A stretch of DNA of 15,873 nucleotides. It comes from Muribaculaceae bacterium (lineage in GTDB: Bacteria > Bacteroidota > Bacteroidia > Bacteroidales > Muribaculaceae). The stretch is from contig JAFYCU010000282.1 of NCBI GenBank assembly GCA_017545095.1, positions 1 to 15,873 on the forward strand. The letters are read 5' to 3'. The notes below the pieces were generated by a model. That model did not search any database, was not told the origin of the DNA, and saw only the letters and a program-made list of their open reading frames with translations. This document shows, piece after piece, positions 6,894 through 13,848 of the stretch (positions are counted from its first letter, which is position 1; each line of letters begins with the position of its first letter). Position numbers and translations under genes: made by a program.

Positions 6894-6929
6894 AAGAGAG
6901 GCTAGAGAAGCCATAGAGGCTATAGAGGC
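6894..6929. repeat. Degenerate 9-nt tandem repeat upstream of rpoD
   Basis: Four nonamers follow each other on the plus strand: AAGAGAGGC, TAGAGAAGC, CATAGAGGC and TATAGAGGC. They lie about 60 nt upstream of the rpoD -33 element. Function is unknown. Confidence 0.55.
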
Positions 6930-6940
6930 GAAAATGCCGC

Positions 6941-7061
6941 GGTCGAAATTAGGCTCTCGGAAAAATTGTGCAAACCGAATGCAGTGAAGCTGCTTCAATT
7001 GCTGAGGTGCAGCCAATTTTATCTAAAACCGAAAATTTGCGTTTTCGCTCAACTTGCACTA
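6941..7061 (+). repeat. Promoter-region repeat, copy 1 (longer)
   Basis: It begins with GGTCGAAATTAGGCT and ends with TTTTCGCTCAACTTGCACTA, both repeated exactly in copy 2 (7078-7144). The middle, about 54 nt longer than in copy 2, includes GTGCAAACCGAATGCAGTGAA and the small palindrome TGAAGCTGCTTCA (6985-6997). Confidence 0.75.
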
Positions 7062-7067
7062 TGTTGA
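7036..7067 (+). promoter_or_regulatory. Degenerate upstream promoter copy
   Basis: TTTG (7036-7039), a 20-nt spacer and TATGTTGA (7060-7067) form a near match to the Bacteroidota promoter. The spacer is almost identical to that of the better promoter at 7119-7150, so this looks like a decayed duplicate. Whether it fires is uncertain. Confidence 0.4.
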
Positions 7068-7077
7068 CCACATTCGT

Positions 7078-7144
7078 GGTCGAAATTAGGCTACGTTTCG
7101 GAAAAACTCAAAACAAGTTTTGGTTTTTCGCTCAACTTGCACTA
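7078..7144 (+). repeat. Promoter-region repeat, copy 2 (shorter)
   Basis: It shares GGTCGAAATTAGGCT (7078-7092), then TCGGAAAAA, and at its right end TTTTCGCTCAACTTGCACTA (7125-7144) with copy 1. The inverted repeat GACCAC-ATTC-GTGGTC (7066-7081) sits at the junction of the two copies. Confidence 0.75.
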
Positions 7145-7150
7145 ATTTTG
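7119..7150 (+). promoter_or_regulatory. Promoter for the 7182 gene and probably the following two genes
   Basis: -33 TTTG (7119-7122), a 20-nt spacer and -7 TAATTTTG (7143-7150) match the Bacteroidota consensus fully. The start would be near 7157, giving a leader of about 25 nt before ATG 7182. Confidence 0.75.
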
Positions 7151-7181
7151 CCGCCGCAATTATAATTTAACCGCTGTAGCA

Positions 7182-7559
7182 ATGATTAGCCAAGAACAGC
7201 AAAAGCGACTCAGTGCCGACCCTAATGGGCTGACAACCTATGAGTTTATCGCGAATAACATCGGCACGGTGACCGACGATATGCCGTGGCTGGTGAAGAA
7301 TATCATCGACGTGGACCGAACGGGGCAGTTTGTGGTGAGCACCGCCCGTTATCTGCATGCCATCAATCCCGAAGGATATGCCACTTGTATCGACATGCTG
7401 GTGAAGGCCGCCATCCTCAAAGACCGCGATCGGGCCTATCTGCCGGACCTCACGGCCTCGCTGTGGGGTTCCGACTACAAGGAGCGTGCCGCCGAAATTG
7501 CAGCTGAAGACGACAACTTCCGCCGCATCTACAAGCGCCTGTACCCGGTGGGGATATGA
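7182..7559 (+). CDS. Small conserved-looking protein of unknown function
   Basis: The 125-residue product (MISQEQQKRLSADPNGL to RRIYKRLYPVGI) is soluble-looking: no signal peptide, no membrane segment and no cysteine cluster. It is acidic and probably helical, with segments such as DDMPWLVKNIIDVD and GQFVVSTARYLHA, the latter reminiscent of an alpha-helical repeat or scaffold rather than an enzyme. I do not recognise a named domain, and no catalytic motif stands out. A consensus promoter lies directly upstream, and the start ATG 7182 gives a short leader. It is transcribed divergently from rpoD and is followed 38 nt later by the cyclophilin gene, probably on the same transcript. Codon use matches its neighbours, so it appears to be a genuine resident gene. 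Confidence 0.8.
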   Translation: MISQEQQKRLSADPNGLTTYEFIANNIGTVTDDMPWLVKNIIDVDRTGQFVVSTARYLHAINPEGYATCIDMLVKAAILKDRDRAYLPDLTASLWGSDYKERAAEIAAEDDNFRRIYKRLYPVGI

Positions 7560-7564
7560 TAACG

Positions 7565-7595
7565 GATAATGCACAATTGATAATTCGAGATAATT
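7565..7595. repeat. Heptamer repeat between the 125-residue ORF and the cyclophilin gene
   Basis: The units GATAATG, CACAATT and GATAATT (7565-7585), then CGA and GATAATT (7589-7595), fill nearly the whole 38-nt gap between the two genes. The core matches the arrays at 1714 and 14424. It lies directly before the cyclophilin ATG. Confidence 0.7.
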
Positions 7596-7597
7596 CT

Positions 7598-8452
7598 ATG
7601 ACTAAGAAATTTTATTCCTCCTTGGTGCTGGCACTGTTGATGGCTTTGCCGATGGCTGCACAAGGTGTTATCGAAAATGTGAAAACGAACGTGAACAACA
7701 ATCAACAACGCACCCAGGTGCTGATTAAAACCACGATGGGCGACATCACCGTTGCCCTCTACAACGAGACCCCGCGCCACCGCGACAATTTCCTGAAGCT
7801 GGTTGCCGAGCACTATTACGACAGCGTGCTCTTTCATCGCGTGATTAAAGACTTCATGGTGCAGACCGGCGACGGCAATTCGCGTCATGCCGCCCCGGGG
7901 CAGATGCTGGGCAACGGCGACTTGGACTATACCGTTCCGGCCGAGTTTGTCTATCCCAAGTTTTTCCACAAGCGTGGTGCCCTTGCCGCCGCACGCACCG
8001 GCGACCAGGTGAACCCCGAACGTGCCAGCTCAGCGTCGCAGTTCTACATTGTGACGGGCAAGGTTTATGATCAGGCCACGCTCAACATGATGCAGGACCG
8101 CATGAGCAACCAGCGAAAGAACGAGATTTTCCGTTCGCTGGCCGAGAAGAACCGTTCCACCATCATCGACCTGCAAAGCCGCAGCGACACAGCTGCCCTG
8201 CGCCAGCTCGAACAACAGCTGATTAGCGAGATGGAAGCCGCCTATGCGCTCCACCCCGTGGAGCTCACCCCCGAGCAGGTGCGCGCCTACACCACCGTGG
8301 GCGGCACACCGCATCTCGACGGGCAGTACACGGTGTATGGTGAGGTGACCGATGGCATGGACGTGGTGGACCGCATCCAGAACGCCGCCACCGGAGCCAA
8401 CGACCGCCCCGTGGAGGACATCAGGATTCTGGAGGTGAAAGTGCTTGAATAG
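7598..8452 (+). CDS. Secreted cyclophilin-type peptidyl-prolyl cis-trans isomerase
   Basis: The enzyme catalyses proline isomerisation during folding, here probably in the periplasm. I chose ATG 7598 (MTKKFYSSLVLALLMALPMAAQG), which gives a clean signal peptide cleaved near AAQ; an upstream in-frame start at 7556 would run through the heptamer repeat and spoil it. The mature cyclophilin fold shows LIKTTMGDITVALYN, DSVLFHRVIKDFMVQTGDG (Phe79-His80-Arg81, the catalytic Arg), a GALAAAR segment and ASSASQFYIVTGK (147-155). A helical insert of about 80 residues (about 155-233, MMQDRMSNQRKNEIF to LHPVELTPEQ) then separates this from GGTPHLDGQYTVYGEV at the C-terminus. Such inserts occur in Bacteroidota cyclophilins. 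The protein is 284 residues. The next gene starts 2 nt after the TAG stop. Confidence 0.92.
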   Translation: MTKKFYSSLVLALLMALPMAAQGVIENVKTNVNNNQQRTQVLIKTTMGDITVALYNETPRHRDNFLKLVAEHYYDSVLFHRVIKDFMVQTGDGNSRHAAPGQMLGNGDLDYTVPAEFVYPKFFHKRGALAAARTGDQVNPERASSASQFYIVTGKVYDQATLNMMQDRMSNQRKNEIFRSLAEKNRSTIIDLQSRSDTAALRQLEQQLISEMEAAYALHPVELTPEQVRAYTTVGGTPHLDGQYTVYGEVTDGMDVVDRIQNAATGANDRPVEDIRILEVKVLE

Positions 8453-8454
8453 CG

Positions 8455-9690
8455 GTGATTAGCTTCAAGCGACATACCTTGGGCAACGGCCTGCGTGTGC
8501 TTCATCACCACGACACGATGACGCAGATGGTGGCTGTGAACCTACACTATTGCGTGGGTTCGTGCAACGAACGTGCCGGTCGCACGGGCCTGGCGCATCT
8601 GGTGGAGCACCTGATGTTCACCGGTTCCGACCACGCGCCGTCGTTCGACGACGTGATGCAGCAAGCCGGAGGGTCGAGCAACGCCTGGACAAGCGTGGAT
8701 GCTACCAATTACTATGAGGTGCTGCCCGCATTCAATATTGCCACGGCATTCTGGCTCGAACGCGACCGGCTGTTGCACCTCACTTTGGCACCCGAGAGCG
8801 TTGAGGTGCAGCGCAGTGTGGTTATCGAGGAGTTCAAGCAACGGCACTTGAACGTGCCCTATGGCGACCTAAGCCATTTGATGCACGAGCTGGCCTACAC
8901 CGAGCACCCCTATCGCTGGCCGGCGGTGGGAGCGCGGCCGCAAGACATTGCCGATATCACCCGCGACGACATCGTTGACTTCCGTGCCCGTCATTATTCC
9001 ATCCAAAATGCCATCTTGTGTGTGTCGGGCAATGTGGAGGCTGACCAAGCCTTTGCGCTGGCCGAGCACTGGCTGGGCGACATCAAGCCAAGCGGCAAGC
9101 CCATCGCCATCTTGCCCACCGAGCCTGAGCAAAGCGAAGCACGCGAGGTCACTGTGAGGCGGCCGGTGCCCAACGACCTGCTGCAGTTGGCATTCCCCAT
9201 GTGCGGTCGCCAGCATCCCGACTTTGTGGTGTGCGACCTGATCAGCGACCTGCTTGCCAATGGGAAATCGGCGCGTTTCACACGCCACATCCTCAACAAG
9301 AGCGATGTGTTTGCCGAGCTTGATGCTGCTGTGGAGGGCACCCTGCATCCCGGGCTGTTTGTGGTGCGGGGCAGACTGGCACCTGGGCAGAGGATGCAGC
9401 AGGCCGAGGAACTGGTGTGGCGCGAGCTGCGGCGCGTGGCCGAGGAGGTCACCCCGCAAAGCGAGGTCACCAAGTGTGCCAACAAGTATCGTGCCACGAC
9501 CAACTACGAACTTGTGGGCTATCTGCCCAAGGCCACGCGGCTGTGCCAATGCGAGCGCCTGGGCGATGCCAATATGGTGAACAGCGATGTGGACCGCTAC
9601 TGCGCCATCACGCCCGGCGATGTGCAGCGCGTGGCGCGAGCACTGTTCAACCCCTGCCGATGCAACACCGTGCACTACCTGCGCGAGTGA
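8455..9690 (+). CDS. M16 family zinc metallopeptidase
   Basis: This is a pitrilysin/insulinase-type peptidase of 411 residues, the size of a single M16B unit with two M16 domains. The inverted zinc motif HLVEH is at residues 48-52 (His48, Glu51, His52), with the third ligand Glu at 125 or 126 (VVIEEFKQR), about 73 residues later as expected. The C-terminal M16 domain follows from about 170, with SDLLANGKSARF and later LVGYLPKATRLCQ. No signal peptide is seen, so the enzyme may be cytoplasmic. The start is GTG 8455, chosen because it is 2 nt after the cyclophilin stop and gives the family N-terminus (HTLGNGLRVLHH). It ends the transcription unit begun at 7182, and a terminator follows at 9741. 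Confidence 0.93.
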   Translation: MISFKRHTLGNGLRVLHHHDTMTQMVAVNLHYCVGSCNERAGRTGLAHLVEHLMFTGSDHAPSFDDVMQQAGGSSNAWTSVDATNYYEVLPAFNIATAFWLERDRLLHLTLAPESVEVQRSVVIEEFKQRHLNVPYGDLSHLMHELAYTEHPYRWPAVGARPQDIADITRDDIVDFRARHYSIQNAILCVSGNVEADQAFALAEHWLGDIKPSGKPIAILPTEPEQSEAREVTVRRPVPNDLLQLAFPMCGRQHPDFVVCDLISDLLANGKSARFTRHILNKSDVFAELDAAVEGTLHPGLFVVRGRLAPGQRMQQAEELVWRELRRVAEEVTPQSEVTKCANKYRATTNYELVGYLPKATRLCQCERLGDANMVNSDVDRYCAITPGDVQRVARALFNPCRCNTVHYLRE

Positions 9691-9740
9691 ATGCCAAAAG
9701 CATTGCCGAGGGGCGCATTTTTGCCCTGTTGCACTACCAA

Positions 9741-9776
9741 AAAACGGCTTTTTTGCAGAAAAGTCGTTTTTTTTTT
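9741..9776 (+). terminator. Intrinsic terminator after the M16 peptidase gene
   Basis: AAAACGGCTTTT (9741-9752) pairs with AAAAGTCGTTTT (9759-9770), one G-U pair, around a TTGCAG loop, followed by six more T. It lies 50 nt after the stop. The T-run runs straight into the -33 TTTG of the next promoter. Confidence 0.8.
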
Positions 9777-9805
9777 GGCCAATTGCGAAATGATGTGTAA
9801 ATTTG
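9774..9805 (+). promoter_or_regulatory. Promoter of the DUF349 gene (Bacteroidota type)
   Basis: -33 TTTG (9774-9777), 20 nt, then -7 TAAATTTG (9798-9805). The predicted start near 9812 gives a leader of about 58 nt to ATG 9870. Confidence 0.75.
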
Positions 9806-9869
9806 GAGTTCCAATTGTTATGGCGGCTGCCCGTGAGTGCGGCGCACCGCGTTTTTAAAGAGTATTTAT

Positions 9870-11825
9870 ATGGAATCGCGTGAAGTGTCTGAATCGATGA
9901 AAAATCTCGAGCAGGACGTAACCCTGAGCCAGGAGCCCGCCGTGGAGACCACGGGCAACTGTGATGTGAGCAACGAAGAGATTAGCCCCGCTAATGAAGT
10001 CGAACAACCCATGCCCGAGCCTGCCGAGGCCGAGGTGCCGCAACCGGTGGAAGAAGCACAGCCGGCTGCCGAAGAGCAGCCTGTATCCACCGAGGCTGCA
10101 GAACCCTCGAAGCCCATGGTGCATTTCAGCACTATGAACAAAGCTGAGTTGGTGGCACATCTTGAAGAACTGGCACAGCAGCCCGTTGACGCGATTCGCG
10201 ACGAGGTGGGTGCGCTGAAGTCGGCTTTCTATGCCTTGCGCAAAGAGGAGGTGGCACAAGAGCAGGCAGCTTTTGTCGAAGCTGGCAATGCGCCCGAGGA
10301 CTTTGTGGCTGCCGAAGATGCCGACGAGGCAAAGGTGAAGGAACTCCTGAACCAAATCAAGGAGCGCCGGGCCGAGTTCAACGCCGCACAGGAGGCCACC
10401 CGGCTGAGCAACCTGGAACTCAAGCGCGGCATTATTCAGCAAATCACCGACATCACCAACGACCCCGACAACATCAACCGACAATATAATAAGGTGCAAC
10501 AGCTCCAGCAGGAGTTCAAGGCCATAGGCCCGGTGCCTGCCACCGACGAGACCGAGGTGTGGAAGACCTACCAGCTCACCGTGGAGAAGTTCTACGACCT
10601 GCTCAAGATAAACAAAGAGCTGCGAGACTACGACTTCAAGAAAAACCTGGAGATCAAGCAGCAGTTGTGCCTCGAGGCTGAGCAGCTCGACGAGTTGCCC
10701 GACATCGTTGTCGCTTTCCGCAAGCTGCAAGATTTGCACAACACCTGGCGCGAGACCGGCCCCGTGGCCAAAGACCTGCGCGAGGACTTGTGGGCACGCT
10801 TCAAAAACGCCTCGGCGGTGGTCAACAAGAAGTATCAAGCCTTCTTCGAGGAGCGCAAGGCTCGTGAGAAAGAGGTGACCGAGCAGAAACGTGAGCTATG
10901 CGAGCGCGTGGAAGCCATCGATGTGGAAAACCTGAAGTCGCGTGCCGCTTGGGAAGCAACCACCAAAGAGGTGATTGAGTTGCAGAAACAGTGGAAAGAC
11001 ATCGGCTACGTGCTGCGCCGCACAGGCAGTGACCTGTATGCAAGGTTCCGCTCGGCTTGCGACAATTTCTTCCAGCGCAAGAATGTCTATTTCAAAACGT
11101 TGAAAGAGTCGCAGACGGCCAATCTGGCCCTCAAGCTCGAGCTGTGCGAGAAGGCCGAGGCACTGATGGACTCCACCGATTGGCGCGAGGCCACCGAGGC
11201 CTTCATCGACCTGCAAAAGCAGTGGAAGACCGTGGGACCCGTTGCCCAGCGCGATAGCGACAAGGTGTGGAAGCGTTTTATCGCTGCCTGCGACCACTTC
11301 TTTGAGCAGAAGAAAAAGTTGCACGGCAATGTGCACGCCGTGGAGCACGAGAACCTCAAGGCCAAGAAGGCCATTATCGCACAACTGCGTGCCTTGATCG
11401 AGGCCGAGGAGACCCCCGACGATGCCGCACAGCAGGTGCGCGACCTCATGAGCCAGTGGCAGGGTATAGGCCACGTGCCCTTCAAGGAGAAGGACAAGGT
11501 GTATGCCGACTATCGCGAGGCCGTGGACAAGGCTTTCGAGCAGTTCGACATCCGTGGCTCGAGGGCACACATGGCCAACTTTGCCAGCAACCTGAACCGT
11601 ATCGAGGGCGAGGACAGAATGTCGCACGAGCGCGAGCGTCTGGTGAGGGCCTATGAGCAGAAAATGGCCGAGGTCAAGACCTATGAGAACAACATGGGAT
11701 TCTTCAACGCCCAGTCCAAGAGCGGCAACTCCATCGTGAAGGAGATGGAGTGCAAAATCGAGCGACTCAAAGAGGACATCGCCATGCTGGAGCAGAAAAT
11801 CAAGATGGTCGACGAAAAGATGTGA
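9870..11825 (+). CDS. DUF349 repeat protein
   Basis: The product is 651 residues from ATG 9870 (MESREVSESMKNLEQD). GTG 9837 and ATG 9897 are alternatives; 9870 has an AT-rich leader downstream of a consensus promoter. The first 85 or so residues are acidic and Pro/Glu-rich, probably disordered. The rest is helical and charged with five DUF349 repeats, recognisable by W-x2-hG-xV: EFKAIGPVPATDETEVW (about 215), TWRETGPVAKDLREDLW (about 291), QWKDIGYVLRRTGSDLY (about 373), QWKTVGPVAQRDSDKVW (about 449) and QWQGIGHVPFKEKDKVY (about 528), spaced 76-82 residues. The C-terminus (about 600-650) is coiled-coil-like. DUF349 proteins are conserved in Bacteroidota, but I know no firm function. No signal peptide or membrane segment is seen. 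Confidence 0.9.
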   Translation: MESREVSESMKNLEQDVTLSQEPAVETTGNCDVSNEEISPANEVEQPMPEPAEAEVPQPVEEAQPAAEEQPVSTEAAEPSKPMVHFSTMNKAELVAHLEELAQQPVDAIRDEVGALKSAFYALRKEEVAQEQAAFVEAGNAPEDFVAAEDADEAKVKELLNQIKERRAEFNAAQEATRLSNLELKRGIIQQITDITNDPDNINRQYNKVQQLQQEFKAIGPVPATDETEVWKTYQLTVEKFYDLLKINKELRDYDFKKNLEIKQQLCLEAEQLDELPDIVVAFRKLQDLHNTWRETGPVAKDLREDLWARFKNASAVVNKKYQAFFEERKAREKEVTEQKRELCERVEAIDVENLKSRAAWEATTKEVIELQKQWKDIGYVLRRTGSDLYARFRSACDNFFQRKNVYFKTLKESQTANLALKLELCEKAEALMDSTDWREATEAFIDLQKQWKTVGPVAQRDSDKVWKRFIAACDHFFEQKKKLHGNVHAVEHENLKAKKAIIAQLRALIEAEETPDDAAQQVRDLMSQWQGIGHVPFKEKDKVYADYREAVDKAFEQFDIRGSRAHMANFASNLNRIEGEDRMSHERERLVRAYEQKMAEVKTYENNMGFFNAQSKSGNSIVKEMECKIERLKEDIAMLEQKIKMVDEKM

Positions 11826-11845
11826 TCACCCCTAAGATGAACCTC

Positions 11846-11908
11846 GCCACGAGTTTCGTGAGTTGTTGACGTGCAGCGTGACTTGCGAAACTCGTGGCTG
11901 ATTTTTAT
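11846..11908 (+). terminator. Terminator between the DUF349 gene and recQ
   Basis: GCCACGAGTTTCG (11846-11858) and CGAAACTCGTGGC (11886-11898) are a perfect 13-bp inverted repeat. The stem extends inward through AGT/ACT and several G-U pairs. It is followed by GATTTTTATT. recQ begins 13 nt later with no consensus promoter visible, so partial readthrough could supply recQ. Confidence 0.75.
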
Positions 11909-11920
11909 TGAATCACAACG

Positions 11921-13750
11921 ATGGGAAACAACAAGTGCAAAGCCGAGGCACTGGCGGTGCTGCGGCAGTTCTATGGTTACGATAGTTTTTACCCGTTGCA
12001 GTGGCAGGCTATTGAGCATGTCCTTGGCGGGGGTGACGCACTGGTGCTCATGCCCACGGGAGGCGGCAAATCGCTGTGCTTTCAAATTCCGGCACTGATG
12101 AGCGAAGGGTGCGCCCTCGTGGTCACCCCGCTGCTGGCGTTGATGAAGGACCAGGTGGACGCCTTGCAGGCCAACGGCATACCAGCTGCATCGGTCAACA
12201 GCCAACAAACCGATGCCACCAACCGCGAAATCATGCAGCAAGTGTATGCCGGACACATCAAGCTGCTGTACATATCTCCCGAGCGGTTGCTCGGCGACAT
12301 CGACAACTGGTCGCCCCACCTGTGCATTTCACTCATCGCCATCGACGAGGCGCATTGCATCTCGCAGTGGGGACACGACTTCCGCCCCGAATACACACGC
12401 CTCGATGTGCTCAAAAAGCGGTTTCCCGCCGTGCCGGTGATGGCACTCACCGCTACCGCCGACCGACTCACACGCACCGATATCTTGCGTCAGCTCGGCA
12501 TCCCCGAGGCACCGATGTTCATCAGCTCGTTCGACAGGCCCAACATCCGCCTGAGCGTGGAAACTGGCGTGTCGGGTCGGCAGAAACTTGCCCACATCGT
12601 GCGCTTCATCGAGCGACATCCCGACGAGAGCGGAATTATCTATTGCCTGAGCCGCAAAAACACCGAGGACATGGCTGCCAATCTGCGCCATGCCGGACTG
12701 AATGCCAAGGCGTTCCACGCTGGCATGACCACAGCCGCCAAGCTGCAAGTGCAGCGGGAGTTTGCCAATGATGACACGCCCATCATCTGTGCCACCATTG
12801 CCTTTGGCATGGGCATCGACAAAAGCAACGTGCGGTGGGTGATTCACAGCAATATGCCGCGCAACATCGAGGGATATTATCAGGAGATTGGCCGTGCTGG
12901 ACGCGATGGTGCTCCCGCCGAGGCGTTGATGTTCTACAACTACGGCGATGTGATGGCCTTGCAGCGATTTGCACAGGAGAGCGGGCAGAGCGATGTGAAT
13001 CTCGAAAAGTTGAGGCGCATGCAGCAGTTTGCCGAAGCCGGTGTGTGCCGCCGGCGCATCTTGCTCAACTATTTCAACGAGGCGTTCGACCACGACTGCC
13101 ACAACTGCGACGTGTGCTCCTCGCCACCCGAGCGCATCGACGGCTCGCAGCTGGCGCAGATGGCCCTGAGTGCCATCAAGCGTACCCACGAGCAGGTGGG
13201 GGCCACCATGGTGGTCGATATCCTGCGTGCCTCGCGCAAGGCCGAGCTGGTGCAGGCTGGCTACCACCTCATGCGCACCTATGGCGTGGGACGGGCGTTG
13301 TCCTTTGCCGAGTGGAACGCCTATATGCTGCAGATGTTGCAGCTGGGCCTCTTCGATGTGGCCTATGACGAGGGCAACCACTTGCACGTCACCGCGTTTG
13401 GCGAGGATGTACTCTACGGTCGCGCCACCGTGCAGTTCACCAAATGGCAGCCACGTGAGCCCAAGGCATCCAAGAAAAAGACCGCCACCGCCAAGACTGC
13501 GCCAGAAGCCCCCACCGATATTAACAAGCAGCTCTTGGCATTGTTGATGCAGAAACGTACTGAACTGGCTCGTGAGATGGAGAAGCCGGCCTATATCGTG
13601 TTCAGCGACAAAGTGTTGCAAGCCATGGCAGCCGAGCAGCCTCTCACGCGGGAGCAATTCGCTCGCATCTACGGAGTGGGTGAATACAAGACCCAGCGTT
13701 ACTGGCAGCCGTTCACGCAAGTCATTGCCGACTGGAAAGCCAAGCAGTGA
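11921..13750 (+). CDS. recQ: ATP-dependent DNA helicase RecQ
   Basis: RecQ unwinds DNA 3'-5' in recombination and replication-fork repair. The 609 residues match the E. coli length. In order: Walker A MPTGGGKS (44-51, Lys50), DEAH (142-145) within IDEAHCISQWGHDFRPEY, motif III ALTATAD, motif IV region CLSRKNTEDMA, motifs V/VI ATIAFGMGIDKSNVRWVIH and YYQEIGRAGRDG, and a zinc site with Cys376, Cys393, Cys396 and Cys399 at the same spacing as in E. coli RecQ. An RQC winged-helix region and a C-terminal HRDC domain (about 530-605, VFSDKVLQAMAAEQPL then GVGEYKTQRYWQPF) follow. All motifs are intact. It begins just after a terminator, and no clear TAnnTTTG promoter was found; a shared terminator follows its stop. 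Confidence 0.97.
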   Translation: MGNNKCKAEALAVLRQFYGYDSFYPLQWQAIEHVLGGGDALVLMPTGGGKSLCFQIPALMSEGCALVVTPLLALMKDQVDALQANGIPAASVNSQQTDATNREIMQQVYAGHIKLLYISPERLLGDIDNWSPHLCISLIAIDEAHCISQWGHDFRPEYTRLDVLKKRFPAVPVMALTATADRLTRTDILRQLGIPEAPMFISSFDRPNIRLSVETGVSGRQKLAHIVRFIERHPDESGIIYCLSRKNTEDMAANLRHAGLNAKAFHAGMTTAAKLQVQREFANDDTPIICATIAFGMGIDKSNVRWVIHSNMPRNIEGYYQEIGRAGRDGAPAEALMFYNYGDVMALQRFAQESGQSDVNLEKLRRMQQFAEAGVCRRRILLNYFNEAFDHDCHNCDVCSSPPERIDGSQLAQMALSAIKRTHEQVGATMVVDILRASRKAELVQAGYHLMRTYGVGRALSFAEWNAYMLQMLQLGLFDVAYDEGNHLHVTAFGEDVLYGRATVQFTKWQPREPKASKKKTATAKTAPEAPTDINKQLLALLMQKRTELAREMEKPAYIVFSDKVLQAMAAEQPLTREQFARIYGVGEYKTQRYWQPFTQVIADWKAKQ

Positions 13751-13787
13751 GGCAATAGCCTTTTCCTAACCTGTTATTTTTGGCAAT

Positions 13788-13838
13788 TATCGTGAAGTTG
13801 TCTCAGGGACAACTTCACGATAGTAGCCTTATTTTTTT
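13788..13838 (+). terminator. Convergent terminator between recQ and the AlkD-like gene
   Basis: TATCGTGAAGTTGTC (13788-13802) and GACAACTTCACGATA (13808-13822) are a perfect 15-bp stem around a 5-nt loop TCAGG. On the plus strand GTAGCCTTATTTTTTT follows. On the minus strand the stem is followed after a few bases by CCAAAAATAAC read as a weaker T-run. It can therefore serve both recQ and the opposing gene at 13849. Confidence 0.85.
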
Positions 13839-13848
13839 ACACATCACT

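Noticed and set aside
7066..7081. GACCAC-ATTC-GTGGTC hairpin as a terminator or operator
   Set aside because: The stem is only 6 bp and no T-run follows. It lies at the junction of the duplicated promoter blocks and is more likely incidental.
7556..7600. Upstream start for the cyclophilin (14 extra residues)
   Set aside because: The added residues are encoded by the heptamer repeat and would place a charged stretch before the signal peptide. ATG 7598 gives a normal signal sequence.
9855..11627. Minus-strand Leu-rich open frames opposite the DUF349 gene that look membrane-like
   Set aside because: The Leu-rich appearance comes from reading Glu/Gln/Lys codons (GAG, CAG, AAG) in reverse; no start context or promoter supports them.
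12329..13720. A 463-codon minus-strand open frame opposite recQ
   Set aside because: recQ has all helicase motifs, the zinc site and HRDC in the plus frame; the antisense translation has no recognisable domain.
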